Assembly: GCF_008274695.1 (NCBI RefSeq)
Contig: NZ_VTOU01000003.1
Coordinates: 124,001-188,000 of the forward strand
DNA: 64,000 nucleotides
Origin: Sphingomonas montanisoli
GTDB lineage: Bacteria; Pseudomonadota; Alphaproteobacteria; Sphingomonadales; Sphingomonadaceae
Direction of reading: 5' to 3'
Below are positions 54,091 to 62,748 of this stretch, piece after piece. Each line of letters opens with the position of its first letter. Positions within the stretch are counted from its first letter, which is position 1. Made by a program: the position numbers and the translations under genes. The notes under the pieces were generated by a model, which did not search any database, had not been told where the DNA came from, and was given only the letters and a program-made list of their open reading frames with translations.

Positions 54091-54219
54091 ATGATCAACG
54101 GTAAGGATTGGGGCGTTCGCGCGCAGGCCAAGACCATGCGGGCCGAAGCGGTGGCGGTTGTCAGCGTCATTGGAACGATCGCTGTAGCCGGCCTTCTAAT
54201 GCTGATCGCCTACTTTTAG
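54091..54219 (+). CDS. Putative small single-span membrane protein
   Basis: The frame encodes 42 residues with a basic N-terminus (MINGKDWGVRAQAKTMR) and one hydrophobic helix to the end (AVVSVIGTIAVAGLLMLIAYF). The ATG is preceded by GGGGGA five bases upstream. It is short, but hydrophobicity and charge bias support a real membrane peptide. No family is recognised. Confidence 0.5.
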   Translation: MINGKDWGVRAQAKTMRAEAVAVVSVIGTIAVAGLLMLIAYF

Positions 54220-54594
54220 ATTCTTTGCCCTCCACAATGTAACCATCCTCGCTGAACCGCGAAATCTCAAGACTACATTCTAACGGGGTGAGACTTCACG
54301 CCGTGCGGAGTCACGCCACACCGAGATTGGGGAATCGTGCGCGAAGCCTCGAAGACAAAATAGCAGAGTAAAGAGGTGCAGCATTAATGCAGATTGGGTG
54401 GAAGGCACAATGTTTCGCCCACGCTGCCCGATATCTAGGCTCTCATTCATTGCATAATTTACATCGGCGCCCTAGCTCAAGCGCGACGTCGAATGCCGGA
54501 ATGATCGCCGGCCCACGAAGGAACATCTCGCCCGCGAACCAATTTTCAACCCGACCTGCACGATTGTGACGCAAGGTGGAAACGGGAGAAAACC
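54220..54594. other. Gap upstream of the first BLUF gene
   Basis: About 375 bases, more AT-rich than the surroundings, with no recognised gene. A 60-codon frame at 54387 shows no family features. The region probably holds the BLUF promoter, but no clear -35/-10 pair was identified. Confidence 0.4.
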
Positions 54595-54999
54595 GTGCTT
54601 CAGTTGACGTACATCAGTACCGCCGCGCCATCGCTGTCGATTTATGACGCGGAGACTATTCTCGAGGTGTCACGGCGCAATAACGCCCGCGCCGGAGTTT
54701 CTGGGCTGTTGGTGTTTGACGGCAAACGCTTCCTGCAAGCCTTGGAAGGAGATCAGGCTGCTGTTGAGCACACGTTCGCCCGCATTCGCGAAGATGTTCG
54801 TCACCGCGCCATCGTCGAGCTTTCCAGGCGAACCGTAGAGATTCGCGAGTTTGGCCCGTGGGCAATGGCCTCGGAAGTCGTTGGTCCAATTATCGGCAAA
54901 GGCGACATCGTAGGAACCGTTATCGCTCTGACGGAAACAATCCCTGACGCCAACGTCCGCGAGCTATTCCGCGGCTTTGCCAAAATTCGCGCGGCATAA
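54595..54999 (+). CDS. BLUF-domain blue-light sensor (first copy)
   Basis: A 134-residue protein consisting almost only of a BLUF domain, which binds FAD and senses blue light. The flavin-site residues are visible: Tyr in LTYIST, Asn in RRNNARAGVSG, Gln in GKRFLQALEG, and Trp and Met in FGPWAMASE. It starts from a GTG with GGGAG six bases upstream. There is no attached output domain, so it must signal through a partner. A paralogue lies at 61121-61525 on the other strand. Confidence 0.93.
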   Translation: MLQLTYISTAAPSLSIYDAETILEVSRRNNARAGVSGLLVFDGKRFLQALEGDQAAVEHTFARIREDVRHRAIVELSRRTVEIREFGPWAMASEVVGPIIGKGDIVGTVIALTETIPDANVRELFRGFAKIRAA

Positions 55000-55012
55000 T
55001 CGCCCAAGCGAT

Positions 55013-55174
55013 CTAGCGCCTGCCATATTGCTCGGCCCGCTCAAGATACGCCGCCGACATCTTGAGATGGACCGCTGCGGCGCAGCTGTCGTCGCACTGC
55101 GTAGCTAGCTCAGCTTACTGCCGCGCGCGCTCGATGAAGTATTCCCGATTATCTTCGGCAGTTAGGCTTGGCAT
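55013..55174 (-). pseudogene. Small conserved gene interrupted by a stop codon
   Basis: An ATG at 55174 with GGAG six bases upstream starts a frame that reads MPSLTAEDNREYFIERARQ, then a TAA at 55115-55117. It continues in the same frame with AELATQCDDSCAAAVHLKM and SAAYLERAEQYGRR to TAG at 55013. The combined 52-residue product resembles small alphaproteobacterial proteins with a REYF...RARQE...A-C-A-H pattern. I therefore read the TAA as a nonsense mutation in a formerly intact gene. Confidence 0.6.
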
Positions 55175-55569
55175 CTTTGTCTCCGCGCTGGCATCCGATC
55201 CCCACTGTCTTTGGCGACGGAATCGTTCTACTCGCAATCTGGTTCCAGCGCGTCGGCGGCAAGCTTATGCCCCCGCCTGGGTCTCTGCTTAAAAACTGGG
55301 CGGCTAGGCAAGTATGGTTCTGACCGAGTGGCTCCATCCGCTCCGCCACAACATCGAGTTGTCACAACTCGCAACACCGTGCGCCTAAGGGTCTGATGCG
55401 AGGCGGCTGCGAGATCCTCCGCGACGGCTCCCCGTAGCCGCGGGATTGCGCCCCAGCATAGGGTCTCAACGGGAATGCGGCCGCTCTGCTGGCAACGGAT
55501 CGGCGCGCCAGAACGTTCTTCCCTGATCATCAGACCGTGGGCGACGGTTGGTTCAACAGGGAGAAGCGT
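55175..55569. other. Gap upstream of the YihY gene
   Basis: About 395 bases without a recognised gene. A 76-codon frame on the plus strand shows no family features and overlaps the broken small gene. It probably contains the YihY promoter. Confidence 0.35.
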
Positions 55570-56892
55570 GTGCCGTCGGCGACCGCAGAGGATATGCGCG
55601 ATCTGAAGGAGCTGGCGGCGGGCCGCGCCGCGGCGAGCCCCTACAAGATGGGCTGGCCTGCGTGGAAGCAAGTTTTGAAGCGTGTTTGGTCGGAATCGTC
55701 TGAGGACAATATTGGCCTCGTTGCAGCCGGGGTCGCTTTCTACGGCTTCCTCGCGATCATACCTTTGCTCGGGAGCGTAGTCCTTCTTTATGGGCTGATC
55801 GCCGACACCGACACGGTGCTCCACGACATTCGCGCTTTGGTCACGACCTTGCCGGCTTATGTCGCCAAACTGATCGCCGACCAGCTCGTCGAAGTGGTGA
55901 CCGCCTCGACGGGAAAGAAGGGATTGGGGTTGCTCGCGGCTTTCGGTCTGGCGTTGTTCGGCGCGCGTAACGGCGCGGCCTCGCTGATCACCGCGCTCAA
56001 CATCGCATATGAGGAGGCAGAGACGCGAGGTATCGTGCGCCAGACCTTGCTGGCGCTCGGCATCACAGCCTGCGGCGTTCTGCTCGCACTCGTCGCAGTG
56101 CTCGCGATCGCGGCGCTCGGCCATCTCGAGTCCTTGCTACCGAGCTTGCCCGATGCGCTGCTCGTCCTCGGCAAGCTGGCCGCCTACGCCCTGCTTGGTC
56201 TGGGCGGCGCGGCGGGCGCCGCAACGTTGTATCGCTACGGCCCCGACCGCGCAAAGGCGCGATGGGTCTGGTTGACGCCGGGCTCCCTCTTCGCCGCCTT
56301 TGGTTGGCTGCTGCTGTCGCTTGGCTTCGGCGTCTATGTCGCCAACGTTGACGATTATAGCGCGACCTATGGGTCCTTGAGCGCGATCGTGGTGCTGCTG
56401 ACCTGGCTCTATCTGTCGAGCTTCATCCTGCTGCTCGGCGCCGAGCTGAACGCTGAGCTCGAACATCAGACCGCGCGTGACACGACGGAAGGAACCGAGA
56501 CTCCTTTGGGCACGCGTCAGGCCTGGGTCGCCGACCATGTCGCAGGCGCGAGCGCCGCGGACGAGGCGCCACACCCTTCGCCGCTGTCGGATGAGCCGGT
56601 CACGGCGGACAAAATTATGGGCGAGGAAGACGCTGTCGAGACGGGCGCGTCAGTCGTCATTATCGCCTCGGACCCGGCGCCGCGCTCGATTGCTACCGAG
56701 GCCGCGACGATTCGGGGGGCCGCGGCGGGATCGCGGCTTGTCGGGCTCGGGCGGGTCGGCGTGGTTCCATCGATCGCCGCCGCGGGCGGGCTAGTCCTAC
56801 TGCGGCGGCGCGGCCAAGCGCTCAAAGGCGGCGCCTTGCTTTTTGTAGCTGGCGGACTCGCCTTTCTCGGGCGACGCGGGCCCGTGGGTTGA
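55570..56892 (+). CDS. YihY/BrkB-family membrane protein
   Basis: The protein has 440 residues. I chose the GTG at 55570 because AGGGAG lies six bases upstream; a GTG at 55537 is also in frame. The family core has several membrane helices: DNIGLVAAGVAFYGFLAIIPLLGSVVLLYGL, then FGARNGAASLITALNIAYEE, then YGSLSAIVVLLTWLYLSSFILLLGAELNAELE. A long polar tail with two weak hydrophobic segments follows. The family was once called RNase BN but is a membrane protein of uncertain function. Confidence 0.9.
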   Translation: MPSATAEDMRDLKELAAGRAAASPYKMGWPAWKQVLKRVWSESSEDNIGLVAAGVAFYGFLAIIPLLGSVVLLYGLIADTDTVLHDIRALVTTLPAYVAKLIADQLVEVVTASTGKKGLGLLAAFGLALFGARNGAASLITALNIAYEEAETRGIVRQTLLALGITACGVLLALVAVLAIAALGHLESLLPSLPDALLVLGKLAAYALLGLGGAAGAATLYRYGPDRAKARWVWLTPGSLFAAFGWLLLSLGFGVYVANVDDYSATYGSLSAIVVLLTWLYLSSFILLLGAELNAELEHQTARDTTEGTETPLGTRQAWVADHVAGASAADEAPHPSPLSDEPVTADKIMGEEDAVETGASVVIIASDPAPRSIATEAATIRGAAAGSRLVGLGRVGVVPSIAAAGGLVLLRRRGQALKGGALLFVAGGLAFLGRRGPVG

Positions 56893-56935
56893 GGGTCGGA
56901 TCGCGGACAGATGTAAGACCGGACCGAACGCTTTC

Positions 56936-56955
56936 AGTCCGATTATAGTCGAGTT
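56936..56955 (+). repeat. Partial dispersed repeat
   Basis: AGTCCGATTATAGTCGAGTT matches the first 14 bases of the repeat core and is preceded by GACCGGACCGAACGCTTT, which resembles the GACCGACCGCTT part. Confidence 0.3.
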
Positions 56956-57060
56956 CTTGGTTGGGGCGCTTTTTGGGCGTCCGCTTTGAGAAATTGTCTC
57001 GAGCTCTGCGAATGACCGATTGTGCGGCGCATAGGTGACCGCCTCGATGCGGCTATACCT

Positions 57061-57978
57061 CTATCCTGCGGGTGTATGTTTCTCGAAATATGAGCCAGCG
57101 CGGATGTCATGAATAATGTCTCGATGCCTCGGTTTCCAACCGAGTTCCTGTTGGGACCGTCTGGCAATCGAGCGACTGTTCACCGCCAGGGCGACGCCAG
57201 CGATTTGCTCGCCCCAAATGCCGCATCCCTCCTCAAACGTGACACTGCGCGTTGGGCATTGCAGAACCGACGCCACCGCCTCCGCGATCGATCGGAAGTC
57301 CGCTTCGCCCGAAACCGCGTGATAAAGCGCGCCCGAAGCGCCGTTCGTCGCCACCAGCCAATAAAGGTCGGCCAGATCATCGACATGAACGTTCGAGTAG
57401 AGGTTGAGGCCCGCGCCGACATAGCATGCGCTTCCCGTCGTCCGAACCGATTTGAAGATCGCGGGCACCTGTGTACTTCCGCCGCGCCCGTAGATCAGAG
57501 GCGGTCGAATGACCATGCCCGCGACGCCTTCCAGACCCGCGGTTCTGACCATATCCTCGGTCGGCAAGCGCCAGGCCCGTGTCGCTCCGCCGGGAAACGG
57601 AAACGGATCATCCTCCGCGAACGTGTAGTCGCTCCATTGGCCATCCCGGCTTTCGATGCCGAGAACACCCGTACCCGACGTATAAATGAACCGACGCGCG
57701 GACCTGCGACAGCTTTCGATCACCGCAGACACGACCGCACGCTCGTCGGTCCCTGAGCCGATGCCGGCGAGTACCGTAATATCGAAATCACGGGCGGCAG
57801 CGGCGATCGTGGCCGGATGATCAAGATCACCCGCGACCGGTATGACCCCTTCGCCTTCAAGAACTTCAGCATTGTGGGCGCTGCGCGCTATTCCGGCGAC
57901 CGCGGCGCCTGCCGCCTTGAAACGTCGCGCCACTGCGGAGCCGATATAACCGGTTGCGCGTACGACCAGTGCTCTCAA
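57061..57978 (-). CDS. NAD(P)-dependent epimerase/reductase-like protein
   Basis: A 305-residue Rossmann-fold protein of the extended SDR/NAD-epimerase type. The nucleotide motif reads VVRATGYIGSAVARRF, with Arg in place of the first Gly of GxTGxxG. Further blocks are FIYTSGTGVLG, MVIRPPLIYGRGG and NVHVDDLADLYW. The usual YxxxK pair is not clear (it may be WRLPTED), so catalytic ability is uncertain. It is flanked by non-coding sequence on both sides. Confidence 0.85.
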   Translation of the reverse strand: MRALVVRATGYIGSAVARRFKAAGAAVAGIARSAHNAEVLEGEGVIPVAGDLDHPATIAAAARDFDITVLAGIGSGTDERAVVSAVIESCRRSARRFIYTSGTGVLGIESRDGQWSDYTFAEDDPFPFPGGATRAWRLPTEDMVRTAGLEGVAGMVIRPPLIYGRGGSTQVPAIFKSVRTTGSACYVGAGLNLYSNVHVDDLADLYWLVATNGASGALYHAVSGEADFRSIAEAVASVLQCPTRSVTFEEGCGIWGEQIAGVALAVNSRSIARRSQQELGWKPRHRDIIHDIRAGSYFEKHTPAG

Positions 57979-58624
57979 TCCACGCCTCCCAAATGCCCAG
58001 AAGCCAGCCTACGGCTAACTCTTGCGGTTCATCCGGAACAACGGCGGCTTTCCGGGTGATTGGAGCCTATCAGCTACCGCCTAAAATAGGACGCGATGCC
58101 GCCGTTCGGATTAGGTTCGACGCAATGACGTCTTCCGCCCAACTATTACCCTTCAGTTCGGGCGTAGGAACGACACTCAACGCCGAAAGCGGCCATGGGC
58201 AGCGCTGAAATCTATTCCGGGCGGTGCCTGCTCCCATTCAAGACCGCGCGCCCTTCGTTCGGCAACGGACACCGCCGCGCCGGGCACGAAGGCTCCCAAA
58301 TCAGCGCTCATCCAAAGAACGCCATCTGCGATTCTTCCGGCCTACACAGCCGGCCCACCGGCTCGAGATCGATTGCCTCTGAATATCGCCGCCCGTGAAA
58401 AACGATCGACGCCGACACCGAGATTTCTCGAGGACCTCGCAATTTTCGCCATGGCACGCGACCGGTAGAGCCTGTCCCAGCTCGAAAGAAACAGCGATCG
58501 TGCTGACGCGAACGATCCGAAACACATCGGCCGCATCATGACAGTTTGTGATACGACGACCCACCCGTCGGCATACCCGATTTTTTTGCCCACACCGCAC
58601 CCGGAGACGTCCGGCGCGGGTTCA
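57979..58624. other. Gap between epimerase-like and TspO-like genes
   Basis: About 645 bases with no convincing gene. Short frames are present on both strands without family features. The TspO-like frame is open from an ATG at 58538, so the gap may be about 560 bases instead. Confidence 0.4.
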
Positions 58625-59185
58625 ATGCCCGTGCCCGACCTTCCTCTCCCAATACCTTCAGCCGACACGCTCCCTAAGGATGGCGGCCTGTCACGGCCGG
58701 CCGCCCTTGCGATCGCGGTCGCCGTGCTGGGCGCGAGTGCGCTCATCGGCCGGCGCAACGCGCCGGACCGCTCGCATCCGCGCATCCGCCGCTGGTACCA
58801 GCGGCTCGACAAGCCCGGCTTCGTCCCGCCCGACGCGGTCTTCGGCGCGGTCTGGCCGCTGCTCAAAACCGGCCTCGCGGTCGGCGGCTACCGTCTGCTG
58901 CGCCAGCCCGCGACCGCCCCGCGCAACGCCGCGCTCGGCCTGTGGCTGATCAATGGCGCGCTGATCGGAGGCTGGTCCGATCTCTTCTTCCGGCGCAGGG
59001 CGCTGGGGCCGAGCGCGGCGCTCTGGGGCGCGATGGTTGTCACCGGCACGGCTCATGCGGTCGCCGCCGCGCGCCGCGACCGCGTCGCAGGCGCGCTGGC
59101 GCTCCCGCTCCTCGCCTGGCTCGGCTTCGCGACGGTGATGGCGACCGACATCTGGCGGCGCGCGCGCCGCGGCAGCGACGACTGA
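58625..59185 (+). CDS. TspO/MBR-like tryptophan-rich sensory protein
   Basis: The protein has 186 residues from the ATG at 58625 (an ATG at 58538 is also in frame; neither has a clear ribosome-binding site). The family signature HPRIRRWYQRLDKPGFVPPDAVFGAVWPLLKTGLAVGGYRL is followed by NAALGLWLINGALIGGWSDLFFRRRALGPSAALWGAM and one more helix, giving about five membrane segments. TspO proteins bind porphyrins and respond to oxygen or light stress. The C-terminus is followed directly by the FAD monooxygenase frame. Confidence 0.85.
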   Translation: MPVPDLPLPIPSADTLPKDGGLSRPAALAIAVAVLGASALIGRRNAPDRSHPRIRRWYQRLDKPGFVPPDAVFGAVWPLLKTGLAVGGYRLLRQPATAPRNAALGLWLINGALIGGWSDLFFRRRALGPSAALWGAMVVTGTAHAVAAARRDRVAGALALPLLAWLGFATVMATDIWRRARRGSDD

Positions 59186-59238
59186 CCACGGAACCTGACG
59201 CAGCGCTTGCGGTTCTCCGAGAGCAAGGAGAGCCCGCC

Positions 59239-60435
59239 ATTCCCCACCGCATCCTCGTGACCGGCGCCAGCATCGCCGGCAACGCCGCCGCTTACTGGCT
59301 CGGCCGCCACGGCCATGACGTCACCGTTTGTGAACGGGCGCCCGCCTTCCGCGACGGCGGTCAGAATATCGACGTCCGCGGCGTGGGCCGCACGGTGATC
59401 CGCCACATGGGGCTCGAAGCCGAGGCCCTCCGCGAGGGCACCGGCGAGGAAGGTACCGTCTGGATCAAGGCCGATGGGACACCGGCGGCTAGCTTCATCG
59501 CGTCCGATATTGCAGGCGACGGCCCGACCGCGGAAATGGAGATCCTGCGCGGCGATCTCGCCCGGCTGATCTACGAGCCCGCCCGGTCGCATGCCCGCTT
59601 CCGTTTCGGCGACTATATCCGCGAGATCGCCCAAGACCCAGACGGCGCAATGGTCACCTTCGCAGGCGGCGCGTGCGAGCGTTACGATCTCGTTATCATC
59701 GCCGAAGGCGTTGGCGCGGCGACTCGCGAACTAATCTTCCCGAAAGAAAACGACCCACGCTGGATGGACCTGACGATGGCCTATTTCACCATCCCGCGCG
59801 CGCCCGACGACGACCGGATGTGGCGCTGGTATCATGCGAGCGGCGGCCGCAGCATCTCGCTGCGCCCCGACCGTTACGGCACCACCCGGGCGATGCTCTC
59901 GGTCCAGAAGAACGCGCACGGCGAAGAGGACTGGCCAGTCGCGCGCCAGAAGGCGTGGCTGCGCGACACCTTTGCCGATGCCGGGTGGCAGGCACCGCGC
60001 GTGCTCGCGGCCATGGAGACCACCGACGATTTCTATTTTGATGCGCTGCGCCAGGTCCGGATGCCGCGCTGGTCGAGCGGTCGCGTCGTGCTGACCGGCG
60101 ACGCCGCCTGGGCGGTAACGCCGCTCGGCGGGATCGGGGCGACGCTGGCGCTGACCGGCGCCTATGTCCTGGCCGGCGAACTGGCGCTGCACGATGATGT
60201 CGGCGCGGCACTCGCCGCCTATGAGGCGGCGCTGCGCCCGATGATCGAGCAGGCGCAGGGCATACCCAAGCTCGTGCCGCGGCTCGCCAACCCGCACAGT
60301 CAGGTCGGCATCCATATCCTCCACGCCGCGCTCAGGCTCGCGAGCCGGCCCACGCTGCGCCATGCCGCGGGCCGGATCTTCGCCCGTCCGCCCAAGGAGC
60401 CCGACCTGTCGCGTTACGCGCGCGCGATGCGCTGA
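59239..60435 (+). CDS. FAD-dependent monooxygenase
   Basis: A UbiH/PHBH-type flavoprotein of about 399 residues. The dinucleotide fold is in HRILVTGASIAGNAAAYWLGRHGHDVTVCERAP, the FAD-binding GD motif in VVLTGDAAWAVTPLGGIGATLALTGAYVLAGEL. No ATG, GTG or TTG lies in a suitable place before the first strand. The best start is an ATT at 59239 with AAGGAG eight bases upstream, a rare but known start codon. A CTG overlapping the TspO stop is the alternative. The substrate is unknown. Confidence 0.88.
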   Translation: MPHRILVTGASIAGNAAAYWLGRHGHDVTVCERAPAFRDGGQNIDVRGVGRTVIRHMGLEAEALREGTGEEGTVWIKADGTPAASFIASDIAGDGPTAEMEILRGDLARLIYEPARSHARFRFGDYIREIAQDPDGAMVTFAGGACERYDLVIIAEGVGAATRELIFPKENDPRWMDLTMAYFTIPRAPDDDRMWRWYHASGGRSISLRPDRYGTTRAMLSVQKNAHGEEDWPVARQKAWLRDTFADAGWQAPRVLAAMETTDDFYFDALRQVRMPRWSSGRVVLTGDAAWAVTPLGGIGATLALTGAYVLAGELALHDDVGAALAAYEAALRPMIEQAQGIPKLVPRLANPHSQVGIHILHAALRLASRPTLRHAAGRIFARPPKEPDLSRYARAMR

Positions 60436-60438
60436 CGC

Positions 60439-60729
60439 TTAGAGATCGAGCGCGGTGACGAGGATTTCGATGCCGTCCTCGGTCTCCGTCCAAAAGCCGC
60501 CCTTGAGGAGGGTCTGCGCCGCCGCCTGGATCGCAGGCGCGCGCGCCTGAAGGGCCCGCGCCACGGACTCGCCCGACCCGACCTTGCCCGCCACCTTGGC
60601 GAGCGCGGCCACGTCGAACCGGACGATCAGGGTGCGGTTGTCGATTTTGCCGACAAAGGCGGGGATCGGACCCTCACGGTCGATTTCGACGAGGTCGAGG
60701 TTACCGATGATCGCTGTACGATAGGGCAT
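60439..60729 (-). CDS. Small protein of unknown function
   Basis: The protein has 96 residues from the ATG at 60729 (MPYRTAIIGNLDLVEIDREGPIPAFVGKIDNRTLIVRFDVAALAKVAGKVGSGESVARALQARAPAI in outline). It is a mixed alpha/beta globular protein, with no signal and no catalytic motif. A longer frame upstream lacks conservation features. It converges on the FAD monooxygenase gene with 3 bases between the stops. Confidence 0.65.
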   Translation of the reverse strand: MPYRTAIIGNLDLVEIDREGPIPAFVGKIDNRTLIVRFDVAALAKVAGKVGSGESVARALQARAPAIQAAAQTLLKGGFWTETEDGIEILVTALDL

Positions 60730-60890
60730 GGGCTGTGGCCGTCGTGGATAGAGCGGGACGGACGACTCCCGCACGGGCGGGCGGACGCCGCGATGGCTCA
60801 TAGCGGAACGAGCCGACCGATCCAATTGCCGTAGATCAAGCTGGCCGCGATCGGCGGATCGAAAACCGCTCGCCGGCATTGAGTCGGGCG

Positions 60891-61124
60891 ATGACGATCG
60901 AGGATATGGCAGCGCGGATCGAGACGGTCGTCGCCCAGGGCGGAGCACCGCGCCATTGGCGGATCGCCATGCCGGTGCTGTGGAACCTGATTCGCTATGC
61001 GCCCGGCGGCGCCGCGCTGATCCTCGACGGCGACAGAGTCCGGATCGCGGGCCTCAGGGTGGAGGTCGGGGAGACCGACGACCCGGACGGAGTCGAGCTG
61101 ATCTGCGAAACGAACCTGGTCTAG
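60891..61124 (+). CDS. Small protein of unknown function
   Basis: The protein has 77 residues from the ATG at 60891 (MTIEDMAARIETVVAQGGAPRHWRIAMPVLWNLIRYAPGGAAL...). It has the amphipathic pattern of a folded domain (helix, then beta strands ILDGDRVRIAGLRVEVG). The stop overlaps the stop of the convergent second BLUF gene by 4 bases. No family is recognised. Confidence 0.55.
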   Translation: MTIEDMAARIETVVAQGGAPRHWRIAMPVLWNLIRYAPGGAALILDGDRVRIAGLRVEVGETDDPDGVELICETNLV

Positions 61125-61525
61125 GCGCGAACGCGCGCAAAGCCTCGCAGGGTTGCCTTGATATTGGGGTCGGTCAGCGTCTCGGTCAGCGCATCGACCT
61201 GCTCGACGATATTGCCGTCGCCGATCAGGGGACCGACGATGTGCGAGGCCATCGCCCATTGCCCGAACTCGCGCACCTCGACCGAGCGGGTCGCGAGCTT
61301 GACGAGCGCCCGGTGGCGCGGATCCTGCGCGATCCGCGCGAAGGTGGTTTCGATCGCCTGATAGGGCCCCTCGATGACCTGGAGGAAGCGCTTGCCGTCG
61401 AACACGAGGAGACCGGTGATCTCGTCCTGGCGGTTGCGCCGGCGCGACGTCTCGAGGATCCCCTCGACATCGGCGAGGAGAATCGTCGGCCGCGCGGAGC
61501 TGATATAGGTGATCTGGTGCAGCAC
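61121..61525 (-). CDS. BLUF-domain blue-light sensor (second copy)
   Basis: A 134-residue BLUF protein with the same layout as the first copy: Tyr in ITYISS, Gln in GKRFLQVIEG, and Trp and Met in FGQWAMASH. It starts from a GTG with GGAG upstream, like its paralogue. The two share most of the core but differ in the N-terminal helix (SRRRNRQDEITG against SRRNNARAGVSG). This suggests a duplication followed by divergence. Confidence 0.93.
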   Translation of the reverse strand: MLHQITYISSARPTILLADVEGILETSRRRNRQDEITGLLVFDGKRFLQVIEGPYQAIETTFARIAQDPRHRALVKLATRSVEVREFGQWAMASHIVGPLIGDGNIVEQVDALTETLTDPNIKATLRGFARVRA

Positions 61526-61763
61526 GGCCTCTCCCTCGCTTCTCTGTCATCGACCGGCGCGGTCCTGCCCGCACGCCGGTTAAGGGCGCGCTAAGTGCGC
61601 TCCCCTATCGCCATAATCTGTGTTGGTTCGCTTTTCCCGGCCTTCTCCGGCTCGGCCGACCGGCAGCAGGCGCACCCGGCGGCTTGCGGGCGAATCCGAA
61701 GGCGCGCGGCCTCGGCGCGCCGCGCCTTGCGCTTGAGCGGTGCAGAGACTGGAGCGTCGGCGA

Positions 61764-62069
61764 TCACCGCTCGACCTCGGCTGCCTCGAACTCGGCGAAA
61801 GCCGCGCCGACGCGGTCGGTGAGACCCTCGTCGTTGATGTCGACCGAAACGGTGACACCGCCGTCATGCGCGCCGTCCGCGCGTTCCTCCGACCCCGCCT
61901 CGGCTCCCGCCGCATCGGACCCGGCGGCGGCTGTTCCGGCGGTGTTGGCATCGCCTTCGGCGGCGACAAAAATGTCGGTCCGCTCGATCCCAAACTCCTG
62001 GACGAGCCGCTCGACGGTCATCTCGGCATCGCGGCGGGTGGCGAAGGTGGCGGTGAGGCTGCGGCTCAT
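61764..62069 (-). CDS. Small alpha/beta protein with acidic-glycine linker
   Basis: The protein has 101 residues from the ATG at 62069, with AGGAGA seven bases upstream. It begins MSRSLTATFATRRDAEMTVERLVQEFGIERTDIFV and ends VTVSVDINDEGLTDRVGAAFAEFEAAEVE. The two halves form a ferredoxin-like beta-alpha-beta unit split by an alanine/glycine-rich linker. It resembles small stress-related proteins of sphingomonads, but I cannot name it. Confidence 0.65.
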   Translation of the reverse strand: MSRSLTATFATRRDAEMTVERLVQEFGIERTDIFVAAEGDANTAGTAAAGSDAAGAEAGSEERADGAHDGGVTVSVDINDEGLTDRVGAAFAEFEAAEVER

Positions 62070-62164
62070 GCTGAGTCTCCTTGAGGGTCTGGCCGTCAAC
62101 GCCGAAGGTCCTCGCGATGGTCCGGACAATCGCACCAATATAGGTCAAGCGGCCCGACCGGCGG

Positions 62165-62431
62165 TCACAGCCCTAGTTTGTCGAGCGCCGCCCCAAGCTC
62201 GCGCGAAACGGTGTCGCCCGTTTTGGGGGTCATCCGCTTGAGCGCGGTCTGGAGGCGACCTTGTGCCACCTGCAGCGTCTTGTGGCGGATCTCGCGGGTC
62301 TGGTTGGTCCGCCATGACCGGCTCTCGCCGAGCAGGGCGGCCCATTTTGCTTCCTCTGCGGCGAGGATCGCGAGCGCGAGGCGCAATCCGTCGCGCCGAC
62401 CATGGGCGTACTCGTCCGACGGTCCGCTCAA
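62165..62431 (-). CDS. Small helical protein
   Basis: An 88-residue, mostly helical, charged protein (YAHGRRDGLRLALAILAAEEAKWAALLGESRSWRTNQTREIRHKTLQVAQGRLQTALKRM). It starts from a TTG that overlaps the stop of the preceding gene (TTGA), so translation is probably coupled. No family is recognised. Confidence 0.6.
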   Translation of the reverse strand: MSGPSDEYAHGRRDGLRLALAILAAEEAKWAALLGESRSWRTNQTREIRHKTLQVAQGRLQTALKRMTPKTGDTVSRELGAALDKLGL

Positions 62432-62745
62432 CCGAGCGCCTTCGCCTTACGGTCGGCCCAGCTCTTGCCGGCGTCGCCGCCCCACAGCAGCCAGGCGATG
62501 AAGCCGGCCGACGGGTCGCTGTCCGAATTCCATCTGTGGGTCTTGGTGTCCTTGTCGACGGCATGGCGCGCGAAGAAGCTGTGCATCGCCTTGACGTCGG
62601 TCGCGTCGAGGTCGCGCTGCGCGGCGAGCTGATGCGCTCGCGCCACCCCGACCTCGGTCCCGCCACGCCCGAATTTTTCGCGCAGCCGCAGGCCGCGCCG
62701 CGCGGCGGCGGCCATCTTTTGGGTCGGTTTGAAGCTGTCGGCCAT
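62428..62745 (-). CDS. Small basic conserved protein
   Basis: The protein has 105 residues starting MADSFKPTQKMAAAARRGLRLREKFGRGGTEVGVARAHQLAAQRDLDATDVKAMHSFFARHAVDKDT. The KMAAAARRGLRLR...FGRGGTEVGVARA block recurs in proteins of alphaproteobacterial chromosomes and phage-like regions. The second half (NSDSDPSAGFIAWLLWGGDAGKSWADRK) may be a separate small domain. Function is unknown. Confidence 0.7.
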   Translation of the reverse strand: MADSFKPTQKMAAAARRGLRLREKFGRGGTEVGVARAHQLAAQRDLDATDVKAMHSFFARHAVDKDTKTHRWNSDSDPSAGFIAWLLWGGDAGKSWADRKAKALG

Positions 62746-62748
62746 GGT

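Noticed and set aside
58195-58624. Small genes in the gap before the TspO-like gene
   Set aside because: The open frames have no ribosome-binding sites, no plausible domains and irregular codon use.
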